DNA of 5,981 nt from Tyzzerella sp. (GTDB lineage Bacteria; Bacillota; Clostridia; Lachnospirales; Anaerotignaceae), in contig DXZA01000088.1 in the NCBI GenBank assembly GCA_019415525.1, positions 1-5,981 of the forward strand, read 5' to 3'. A program made the position numbers and the translations under genes. The notes below the pieces were generated by a model. It ran no database searches. It worked only from the letters and a program-made list of their open reading frames with translations, and was not told where the DNA came from. The first letter of the stretch is position 1. Every line of letters begins with the position of its first letter. Below, in pieces: positions 1-5,909 of the stretch.

Positions 1-204
1 TATTTGAAGTATTAGATATAATTGATATAAAAATCAGTAAGTAAAAGCAAATATTTTAGTATAAAATTGTATCTATGAGTAATTAAGTTATTAAACTAAT
101 TTTAATTATATCAAATAAAAAATACACTTATATAATAAATAAGTAACTGGTTAAATAAATTAAAGTTATTCTTCATAACTACGTTCTAACCACAATTTAA
201 TTTT
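1..204. other. AT-rich stretch with no supportable gene
   Basis: All six frames are broken by frequent stops and no family motif can be read. The longest hint is a 13-codon run in + frame 3 (3-41, FEVLDIIDIKISK, then TAA at 42-44). It could be the tail of a gene to the left but is too short to call. No tRNA-like fold, direct-repeat array or clear promoter was seen. The stretch may be further decayed DNA of the mobile element whose recombinase relic begins next to it, but that is inference from adjacency only. Confidence 0.5.
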
Positions 205-1086
205 TTATACAAAACATTACAATATATGAGAATAGTAATATAGATGTTAATTATAATATTAAATCCGAGAGTAATAGTATATCAAAAAAACGAAAGTTAT
301 TATTAAATTTTTGTAATAGTAGTGAATAACTTAATAGTGCTAATATAACTGAGTTTTGTTATTATGGTTTTACAAGAACTAATTTTGATAGACTTAATTT
401 AAAAAATGATATGAGAAATTAAGTTATGTTTAATAGGTTGTGTTGTAATTAAAGATTTATCAAGATTTGGGTGTAATTATATTGAGATAGGTGCATATCT
501 TGAACATTTATAAGTTGTTTAGATATTGCATTAGAAAATTTGCTATATGGAATTATATAGTAAAGATTTATCTGTGAAGCCAAAAGTGGAATAGGAGTTT
601 GTGCAAAAATAGTGAATTTATAGGGTATATAGCTCCATATTGCTATATAAAATCAAAAGAGAAAAATTTAAATTAGAACTTGACAAAGAGATAGAACCTA
701 TTATAAAGAATATATTTCTTATGTGTATAAATGGTCATTCTGAAAGAAAAGTAGTACGTATACTTAATGGTAAAAATATATTATGTACATATTAATATAA
801 GAGAAGTAAAGCTATAAAACCAAATAAACCAACCATCCGTGAAAAGATAATATAGCATCTAAATAAATATAATTTAAATGAAGTTGATAAAAATTATTAA
901 TATAAGTTGATTTCTCTGATTGGATAATAGTAGAGGGTACACATGAAAGTATAAGTAAAAATACTAATCTTTTTGTATGTGATAATTGTGGATTAAACTT
1001 AAGAATTCAGCAGGTAAAGATAATCAAATTTTATAGATATAGAAAAAATTAAGGTATATGATAATGAACATATAGGAATTGCTTAA
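205..1086 (+). pseudogene. Decayed large serine recombinase (TnpX/integrase type), multiple frameshifts, stops and deletions
   Basis: Fragments of one large serine recombinase appear in the correct family order but in shifting frames. At 205-233 (frame 1), KTLQYMRI leads to the catalytic-serine region; the serine codon is probably AGT 234-236 after a one-base loss. At 225-419 (frame 3), IKSESNSIS is followed, past a TAA at 327, by YGFTRTNFDRLN (family form DGxxGTNFDRPN). At 442-510 (frame 1), VVIKDLSRFGCNYIEIG matches the very conserved KDLSRFGRNYIExG. At 550-591, ELYSKDLSVK. At 614-673 (frame 2), EFIGYIAPYCYIK. At 664-897 (frame 1, stops at 793 and 853), LELDKEIEPIIKNIFLMC and RKVVRILNG. At 918-1019 (frame 3), DWIIVEGTHESIS, then CDNCG of the zinc ribbon. 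At 1030-1083 (frame 1), IEKIKVYDNEHIGI, resembling the usual C-terminal strand. Intact relatives have roughly 500 or more residues; this relic spans under 300 codons. It cannot encode a working enzyme. The family assignment is strong; the subfamily and the parent element (transposon, prophage or skin-like element) are unknown. Confidence 0.85.
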
Positions 1087-1108
1087 TTGTAATTCCTATT
1101 TTTATTTT
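1072..1108 (+). terminator. Hairpin and T-rich tract at the end of the recombinase relic
   Basis: ATAGGAATT (1072-1080) and AATTCCTAT (1091-1099) form a perfect 9-bp stem with a 10-nt loop, followed by TTTTATTTT. The stem starts inside the last four codons of the recombinase remnant and covers its TAA (1084-1086), as expected for a terminator kept from that gene. The stem is AT-rich, so it may be weak. If active, it shields spoVAC from transcription coming from the left. Confidence 0.55.
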
Positions 1109-1175
1109 AAATAACATAATAAAAAGAAAATATGCTAATAATAATTAATAAATTTATAGAAAGGAGAATTAATAA

Positions 1176-1637
1176 ATGATAAATAGCAATGAAGAAAAGA
1201 AAAAATACAATGATATGGTAGAAGAAATGTCACCAAAAAGTCCCATTATAAAAAATTGTATAATTGCTTTTATATCTGGAGGAATTATATGTAGTATAGG
1301 ACAATTTATTAATAATATAGTAAAAAATTATGGATTAAATAATGATGATGCTTCTCTAATTACATCAACAATACTAATTTTAATATCAGCTATATTAACA
1401 GGACTAGGTATATACGGAAAATTAGGAAAACATTGTGGTGCAGGTACAATAGTACCTATAACAGGATTTGCAAATTCTGTTGTTTCTCCGGCTATAGAAT
1501 TTAAAAAAGAGGGATTCGTATTTGGTCTTGGAGCTAAAATGTTTATAATAGCGGGACCTGTAATAGTTTATGGTATTATTACATCAATAATTGTTGGTAC
1601 TATATACTATATTTTAGGGAAGGTGAACATATTTTGA
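1176..1637 (+). CDS. spoVAC: Stage V sporulation protein AC, part of the SpoVA dipicolinic acid channel
   Basis: SpoVAC is an inner-membrane protein of the forespore. In Bacillus it is known to act as a tension-gated channel for dipicolinic acid (DPA), taken up in spore formation and released in germination. At 153 residues it matches the family length (about 150). A charged N-terminal segment (1-22, EEKKKYNDMVEEMSPKSP) precedes hydrophobic segments at about 27-47, 60-80 and 120-147. Between the last two lies the family signature GAGTIVPITGFANS (88-101). The ATG start is supported by GAAAGGAG at 1159-1166, nine bases upstream. This is the first gene of the spoVAC-AD-AE cluster. spoVAA and spoVAB are absent immediately upstream, as is usual in Clostridia; recombinase debris lies there instead. 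Forespore (sigma-G) control is expected from the family, but I could not find a convincing promoter in 1087-1158. Confidence 0.95.
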   Translation: MINSNEEKKKYNDMVEEMSPKSPIIKNCIIAFISGGIICSIGQFINNIVKNYGLNNDDASLITSTILILISAILTGLGIYGKLGKHCGAGTIVPITGFANSVVSPAIEFKKEGFVFGLGAKMFIIAGPVIVYGIITSIIVGTIYYILGKVNIF

Positions 1638-2647
1638 ATAAACAATTAGGAAAACAAACTGTTAAATTTAAAAATCCTCCTATAATAACATATACATCAT
1701 CTATAACAGGACCTAAAGAGGGAGAAGGCCCTATTGGAAAATACTTCGATATTGTAAGAAAAGATATACTTAATGGTTGTGAAAGTTGGGAGAAATCAGA
1801 AAGTCAATATGTATATGATAATATTAAAAACTTATGTGAAAAGTCAAGAACAAAATTTGAAGATATAGATTATATAATATCTGGTGACCTTTTAAATCAA
1901 GATACAGGCACAATTTTTGGTATAAGAGATTTTGGCATACCACATATGGGAGTTTTTGGAGCTTGTTCTACGATGGGTGAGTCTATCGGACTTGGTGCTA
2001 TACTTATAGATGGTGATTTTGCCAAAAAGGTTATCGCATCTGCTTCAAGTCATTTCTGTTCTGCTGAAAAACAATTTAGATTTCCTCTTGATTTAGGTAC
2101 TCAAAGACCTCCCACTTCAACTTGGACTGTTACAGGAGATGGAGCTGTAATGATTGAGAAAAATGGTAAAGGTCCTAAAATAACATATCTTACAACAGGA
2201 AAAATAATAGATATGGGTGTTAAAGATGCTAATAATATGGGTGCTGTAATGGCTCCAGCTGCTATTGAAACTATGTTTTATCATTTTAAAGATACTGGTA
2301 GAACACCTGATTATTATGATGTAATAGCTACTGGAGATTTAGGATATTTAGGAAAAGATATTGTATTAGAAATTATGAAAAAAAAGGGGTATGATTTATC
2401 TAAAAATTATACTGATTGTGGTATAGAAATATTTGATAGAGAAAAACAAGATACTCATTGTGGTGGTAGTGGGTGCGCTTGTTCTGCTGTTACATTTTGT
2501 GGATATTTTTATAAAAAATTATTAAATAAAGAAATAAATAAACTTCTTTTCATTCCAACAGGTGCATTAATGAGTACAACAACATCTCAACAAGGTGAGA
2601 GTATACCTGCAATAGCTCATGCTATTGCAATAGAAAATATGGAGTGA
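1634..2647 (+). CDS. spoVAD: Stage V sporulation protein AD, DPA-binding thiolase-fold protein
   Basis: SpoVAD binds DPA at the forespore inner membrane and is required, with the SpoVAC/AE membrane partners, for DPA uptake. It has a thiolase/ketoacyl-synthase fold but is not known to catalyse a condensation. At 337 residues it is full length (the Bacillus protein is similar). The N-terminus shows the family block GKQTVKF, then TGPKEGEGPIGKYFD (25-39). The nucleophile-elbow-like GACSTMGES is at 109-117 (Cys111), followed by SSHFCSAEKQFRFP (138-151), TVTGDGAVMI (165-174) and a cysteine-rich THCGGSGCACSA (274-285). No membrane segments are evident. Translation starts at a TTG (1634-1636) that overlaps the spoVAC stop TGA (1635-1637), with AGGTG at 1621-1625 about eight bases upstream. 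This is a typical arrangement for translational coupling. The TTG start is preferred because the family begins just before the GKQTVxF block. Confidence 0.96.
   Translation: MNKQLGKQTVKFKNPPIITYTSSITGPKEGEGPIGKYFDIVRKDILNGCESWEKSESQYVYDNIKNLCEKSRTKFEDIDYIISGDLLNQDTGTIFGIRDFGIPHMGVFGACSTMGESIGLGAILIDGDFAKKVIASASSHFCSAEKQFRFPLDLGTQRPPTSTWTVTGDGAVMIEKNGKGPKITYLTTGKIIDMGVKDANNMGAVMAPAAIETMFYHFKDTGRTPDYYDVIATGDLGYLGKDIVLEIMKKKGYDLSKNYTDCGIEIFDREKQDTHCGGSGCACSAVTFCGYFYKKLLNKEINKLLFIPTGALMSTTTSQQGESIPAIAHAIAIENME
2641..2647 (+). promoter_or_regulatory. Ribosome binding site that decides the spoVAE start
   Basis: GGAGTGA lies at the very end of spoVAD and overlaps its TGA stop (2645-2647). It sits five bases before ATG 2653. 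The alternative GTG at 2644 lies inside this site and has no Shine-Dalgarno-like sequence of its own upstream (the bases there read ATAGAAAATAT). The ATG at 2653 is therefore the likelier start. Confidence 0.7.
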
Positions 2648-2652
2648 TTACT

Positions 2653-3006
2653 ATGGATTATATAAAAGCATTTATTGTAGGCGGAATTATATGTGTAATA
2701 GGTCAAATTTTAATAGATAAAACAAAATTAATGTCTGGAAGAATTCTTGTAATATTTGTAATTACAGGTTGTATTCTTGGAGGTCTTGGGATATATGATT
2801 ATTTAGTTGATTTTGCAGGAGCAGGTGCTACTGTACCTTTAACAGGATTTGGTTATAATCTCTCGAAAGGTGTTATGAAGGAAATAGATAATAATGGTAT
2901 TTTAGGAATACTAACTGGAGGACTAAAAGCTTCAGCTGGTGGTATAAGTGCAGCGTTATTATTTGGATTTATATCATCACTTATATTTGAACCTAAAGAA
3001 AAATAA
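2653..3006 (+). CDS. spoVAE: Stage V sporulation protein AE (SpoVAEb type), SpoVA channel subunit
   Basis: This is a small membrane subunit of the SpoVA DPA channel. From ATG 2653 it has 117 residues, the usual size of SpoVAEb; a GTG at 2644 would add three residues (MIT) but lacks a ribosome site. Hydrophobic segments lie at about 5-20, 30-50 and 90-112. The conserved GAGATVPLTGFGY (56-68) precedes an amphipathic stretch. It is visibly a paralogue of SpoVAC two genes upstream: both carry GGIICxIGQ in the first membrane segment and GAGxxVPxTGF after the second. In Bacillus and Clostridium this subunit works with SpoVAC and SpoVAD in DPA transport. It is translated from the same message as spoVAD, with a start five bases after the spoVAD stop. 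No terminator follows it before the next gene. Confidence 0.93.
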   Translation: MDYIKAFIVGGIICVIGQILIDKTKLMSGRILVIFVITGCILGGLGIYDYLVDFAGAGATVPLTGFGYNLSKGVMKEIDNNGILGILTGGLKASAGGISAALLFGFISSLIFEPKEK

Positions 3007-3019
3007 TATATATTAGTTG

Positions 3020-3048
3020 TTGACAATTATTATTATTTAGGATATAAT
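3020..3048 (+). promoter_or_regulatory. Consensus sigma-A promoter of the rubrerythrin gene
   Basis: TTGACA (3020-3025) and TATAAT (3043-3048) are both perfect matches to the housekeeping consensus, with the ideal 17-base spacer. Transcription would begin near 3055, leaving a leader of about 40 bases before the rbr ATG. Dyad-symmetric arms (ATTATTAT 3026-3033 and ATAATAAT 3044-3051, with flanking TTGA and TCAA) cover the core elements and could form an operator. Confidence 0.85.
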
Positions 3049-3095
3049 AATATCAAGTTAATAAAATATTAAATATCATAAAGGGGGATATAGTT

Positions 3096-3635
3096 ATGAA
3101 AGAATTAAAAGGTACAAAAACAGAAGCTAATCTTAGAACTGCATTTGCAGGAGAATCAGAAGCAAGAAATAAATACACATATTATGCTTCTAAAGCTAAA
3201 AAAGAAGGATATGTTCAAATTGCACAGCTTTTTGAAGAAACTGCTAATAATGAAAAAGAACATGCAAAAATTTGGTTTAAGCTTCTTCATGATGGTATAG
3301 GTACTACTCTTGATAATCTTAAAGATGCCGCTGCTGGTGAAAACTATGAATGGACAGATATGTATGCCACATTTGCAAAGGAAGCTAGAGAAGAAGGCTT
3401 TGATAAAATAGCATTTTTATTTGAAGAAGTAGGAAAAATAGAAAAAGAACATGAGGAAAGATACAGAAGACTTGCTGGAAATATAGAAGAAGGTATTGTA
3501 TTCTCTAGAGATGGAGATATGATATGGCAATGTTCAAATTGTGGACATATTCATATAGGTCAAAAAGCTCCTGAAGTATGCCCTGTATGTGATCATCCAA
3601 AAGCTTATTTTCTTATTAAAGCTGATAATTATTAA
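3096..3635 (+). CDS. rbr: Rubrerythrin (diiron peroxidase with C-terminal rubredoxin domain)
   Basis: Rubrerythrin is a cytoplasmic NAD(P)H-linked peroxidase of anaerobes that reduces hydrogen peroxide to water, fed with electrons through rubredoxin-type partners. Residues 1-130 form the ferritin-like four-helix diiron domain. Candidate iron ligands are E20 (in FAGESEARNKY), the ExxH pair E53/H56, E96 and E99 (KEAREEGF), and the second ExxH pair E116/H119. Residues 141-179 form a rubredoxin-like domain with CxxC pairs C146/C149 and C162/C165. All ligands expected of a classical rubrerythrin are present and the length (179) is normal. The domain order is ferritin then rubredoxin, so it is not a reverse rubrerythrin. 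AAGGGGG at 3081-3087 is a strong ribosome site eight bases from the ATG. It has its own promoter and terminator, though read-through from spoVAE is possible. In clostridia such genes are often under PerR peroxide control; no clear PerR box was identified. Confidence 0.96.
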   Translation: MKELKGTKTEANLRTAFAGESEARNKYTYYASKAKKEGYVQIAQLFEETANNEKEHAKIWFKLLHDGIGTTLDNLKDAAAGENYEWTDMYATFAKEAREEGFDKIAFLFEEVGKIEKEHEERYRRLAGNIEEGIVFSRDGDMIWQCSNCGHIHIGQKAPEVCPVCDHPKAYFLIKADNY

Positions 3636-3642
3636 TTAATTT

Positions 3643-3675
3643 AAAGGTACAGAATTTATTTCTGTACCTTTTTTT
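3643..3675 (+). terminator. Rho-independent terminator after rubrerythrin
   Basis: AAAGGTACAGAA (3643-3654) pairs perfectly with TTCTGTACCTTT (3660-3671) around a 5-base TTTAT loop, and the T-run continues to 3675. The 12-bp stem with a GC-containing middle and a T tract is a strong intrinsic terminator. It separates rbr from mnmA. Confidence 0.92.
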
Positions 3676-3686
3676 AAATTTATATA

Positions 3687-3715
3687 GTGAAAATTTTTTA
3701 AAAAAATAGTATAAT
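3687..3715 (+). promoter_or_regulatory. Probable sigma-A promoter of mnmA
   Basis: A perfect TATAAT -10 (3710-3715) lies 17 bases after GTGAAA (3687-3692), which matches four of six positions of the -35 consensus. It sits just after the rbr terminator and about 35 bases before the mnmA start. Such boxes can arise by chance in DNA this AT-rich, but the position between a terminator and an isolated gene supports it. Confidence 0.6.
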
Positions 3716-3750
3716 ATATCAATCATATAAAATATAAAAAGGGGAAAATT

Positions 3751-4836
3751 ATGGATAAAAAAACAGTTGTTGTAGGTATGTCTGGTGGAGTTGATAGTTC
3801 TGTTGCCGCATACCTTTTAAAGAAACAAGGTTATAATGTTATAGGTGTGACTATGCAGATATGGCAAGATGAAAATAGGTGTGACATAGAGGAAAATGGT
3901 GGTTGTTGTGGTTTATCTGCAGTTGATGATGCTAGAAGAATAGCTTTTAAACTTGATATTCCTTATTATGTTATGAATTTTAAAAAAGAATTTAAAGCAA
4001 ATGTTATAGATTATTTTGTTGATGAATATAAAAAAGGTCATACTCCAAATCCTTGTATTGCCTGTAATAGATACGTTAAATGGGAATCTTTGCTTAGACG
4101 TTCAAAAGAAATCGGTGCTGATTATATTGCAACAGGTCACTATGCAAGAATAGAAAAACATCCAGTAACAGGAAGATATGCATTAAAACTTTCTGCTACA
4201 ACTCAAAAAGATCAGACATATGCTCTTTATAATCTTACACAAGAACAATTAGCATCAACTATTATGCCAGTCGGTGAGTATACAAAAGAACAAATACGAG
4301 AAATTGCTTCTCAAATAGATAATTTTGTATCAAAAAAGAAAGATAGTCAAGAAATATGTTTTATACCTGATAATGATTATGGTAATTTTATTGAAAATGA
4401 ATATGGCTTTAAATCTAAAAAAGGGAACTTTGTTGATACAGATGGAAATATTCTTGGGCAACATAGAGGAATTATATATTATACAGTAGGTCAAAGAAAA
4501 GGACTTGGTATATCATTTGGTAAACCTATGTATGTATATGAAATAAAACCTGAAACAAACGAAGTAGTTCTTTGTGAAAATGATGCACTCTTTCATAAAA
4601 CGCTTTATGCAGATAATATAAATCTTATGTCAGTACCAGAAATAAAAGATAGTATGAGATTTATGGCAAAAATTAGATATAGTCATAAAAAATCACCTTG
4701 TACAGTAAGAATGAACGGAAATATACTTGAATGTGTATTTGATGAACCTCAGAGAGCTATAACTCCAGGACAAGCTGTTGTACTTTATGATGGAGAATAT
4801 GTAGCTGGTGGTGGAACTATAATATCTTCAAAATAA
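3751..4836 (+). CDS. mnmA: tRNA-specific 2-thiouridylase MnmA
   Basis: MnmA activates the C2 oxygen of uridine 34 in tRNA-Lys, -Glu and -Gln with ATP. It then inserts sulfur relayed from a cysteine desulfurase, giving the 2-thio part of mnm5s2U in the cytoplasm. The 361 residues match the family length. Visible are the PP-loop ATP site SGGVDSS (11-17), the Clostridia-typical GGCCGLSAVDDARR (50-63), catalytic Cys102 in NPCIACNRYVKW, GHYARIE (129-135), KDQTYALY (153-160), second catalytic Cys203 in SQEICFIPD, and GQRKGLG (247-253). The C-terminal beta-barrel ends with ITPGQAVVLYDGEYVAGGG. Both active cysteines are present, so the enzyme should be functional. AAAGGGG (3738-3744) is six bases before the ATG. 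No iscS or other desulfurase gene is beside it, so its sulfur donor is encoded elsewhere. It is a single-gene unit with its own promoter and terminator. Confidence 0.97.
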   Translation: MDKKTVVVGMSGGVDSSVAAYLLKKQGYNVIGVTMQIWQDENRCDIEENGGCCGLSAVDDARRIAFKLDIPYYVMNFKKEFKANVIDYFVDEYKKGHTPNPCIACNRYVKWESLLRRSKEIGADYIATGHYARIEKHPVTGRYALKLSATTQKDQTYALYNLTQEQLASTIMPVGEYTKEQIREIASQIDNFVSKKKDSQEICFIPDNDYGNFIENEYGFKSKKGNFVDTDGNILGQHRGIIYYTVGQRKGLGISFGKPMYVYEIKPETNEVVLCENDALFHKTLYADNINLMSVPEIKDSMRFMAKIRYSHKKSPCTVRMNGNILECVFDEPQRAITPGQAVVLYDGEYVAGGGTIISSK

Positions 4837-4886
4837 TAATAAAAAAAGAAGCCATAATAGGCTTCTTTTTTTATTATTATTTTGAA
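4827..4886. terminator. Bidirectional terminator, 27-bp perfect inverted repeat between mnmA and lplA
   Basis: The left arm 4827-4853 and right arm 4860-4886 are perfect reverse complements over 27 bp, with a six-base ATAATA loop (4854-4859). The GC-bearing core is GAAGCC/GGCTTC. Next to it is a run of seven A on the left and seven T on the right, so each strand reads as stem plus T tract. It can therefore stop mnmA transcripts (+) and lplA transcripts (-). The left arm begins inside the last two sense codons of mnmA. Confidence 0.93.
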
Positions 4887-4919
4887 TTAAGTTTACATAA
4901 TTATTTTATAGTTAACTAA

Positions 4920-5909
4920 TTACATTATCATTATTTCAATAAATTTTTCTAAAGATAGGTTATTGAAGAAAAAACCAATATCTATATTTTTAAGAGCTAT
5001 TTTTAAATCATTTACTTCAAGCTTTCTTCCTATAATTATATTCTTTAAATAATCTTTATCTCCATTTCCAAAATAATCTCCAAAAACATCAAAATTAGTT
5101 ATTAAACCATTCTCAACATCCATATATATTTCAAGTTTTCCACAACCATCAATACGTCGTTCTTTAACAATACTGTATTTAGGGGAATATCCATAATTCC
5201 ATTCCCAAGTGTCATATATTTTTTCTTTTATATTATTAATTTTATTGATATCATTTTCTGTAAGTATATATTCCTTAATATTTTCTTCTTGAAACATATA
5301 TTTTAAAAGAATATTTTTAAATTCAGAAAGAGGGATATCTTCTGACATATAATCTTTTATATTTGTCACACGACTTTTAATAGATTTAATACCTTTTGAT
5401 TCTATTTTATCTTTTGAAACATTTAAAGCTTTTGAAATAACAGAAAGGTTTGAATTATATAAAAGGGTACCATGATGCATTATACGATTTTTTTTAATAT
5501 ATTGTGAATTACCTGAAAATTTTTTACCATTTATTGTAATATCATTTCTTCCATTGAGTTGTGAATTTACACCGATTTTTTCCAAAGCTTTAATAATAGG
5601 GCGACAAAATACATTAAAATCAAATTTATTTATATTATTATCATTAACAATAAAAGTAAAATTAAGATTTCCCATATCATGGTAAACAGCACCACCGCCA
5701 GATAAACGACGAACAACGCTTATATTATTTTTATTAACAAAATCTTGATTTATTTCAGCAATAGTATTTTGATGTTTACCAACAATAATAGCATTATCAT
5801 TTTGCCAAAGCATAAAATATTCTTTATCTTTTGGCATTTCATCAAAAATGTATTGTTCAAGTGCCAAATTAAAACTTGGATTAGTAGATGGACTACAAAT
5901 ATAAATCAT
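4920..5909 (-). CDS. lplA: Lipoate--protein ligase A
   Basis: LplA uses ATP to form lipoyl-AMP from free lipoate and transfers it to a specific lysine on E2 subunits of 2-oxoacid dehydrogenases or on GcvH, in the cytoplasm. The 329 residues include the catalytic domain (about 1-240). It shows the substrate-binding loop RRLSGGGAVYHDMGNLNFTF (67-86), NDITINGKKFSGNSQY (122-137) with the expected catalytic lysine in GKKFSG, and HHGTLLYNSNL (145-155). A C-terminal accessory domain (about 241-329, from YSPKYSIVKERR) is also present, so this is the full two-domain form rather than the LipM/LipL type. The start ATG (5907-5909 complement) is preceded by GGAGGT (complement of 5921-5926), a strong ribosome site at an unusually wide 11-base spacing. 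No downstream in-frame ATG has a better site before the conserved NLALEQY block (14-20). The gene is convergent with mnmA and ends about 33 bases from the shared terminator. Its acceptor proteins are not in this window. Confidence 0.95.
   Translation of the reverse strand: MIYICSPSTNPSFNLALEQYIFDEMPKDKEYFMLWQNDNAIIVGKHQNTIAEINQDFVNKNNISVVRRLSGGGAVYHDMGNLNFTFIVNDNNINKFDFNVFCRPIIKALEKIGVNSQLNGRNDITINGKKFSGNSQYIKKNRIMHHGTLLYNSNLSVISKALNVSKDKIESKGIKSIKSRVTNIKDYMSEDIPLSEFKNILLKYMFQEENIKEYILTENDINKINNIKEKIYDTWEWNYGYSPKYSIVKERRIDGCGKLEIYMDVENGLITNFDVFGDYFGNGDKDYLKNIIIGRKLEVNDLKIALKNIDIGFFFNNLSLEKFIEIMIM

Noticed and set aside
3..44. Possible C-terminal tail of an upstream gene (FEVLDIIDIKISK, then TAA)
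   Set aside because: Thirteen codons in DNA this AT-rich are not evidence of coding, and I recognise no family ending in this peptide.
1110..1140. Candidate sigma-G promoter for spoVAC (ACATA near 1114 and TATGCTA at 1131-1137)
   Set aside because: The -10-like box is close to the sigma-G form, but the gap to the only -35-like box is about 12 bases, too short for this sigma factor, and no better partner is present. Sigma-G control is expected from the family but not shown by this sequence.
1..1175. CRISPR array, tRNA or small RNA gene in the left kilobase
   Set aside because: There are no regularly spaced repeats and no cloverleaf or conserved tRNA boxes. Most of the stretch is explained by the recombinase relic.
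3026..3056. PerR box at the rbr promoter
   Set aside because: The sequence is rich in ATAAT-like words, but no stretch fits the 15-base TTATAATnATTATAA pattern well enough to name the regulator.
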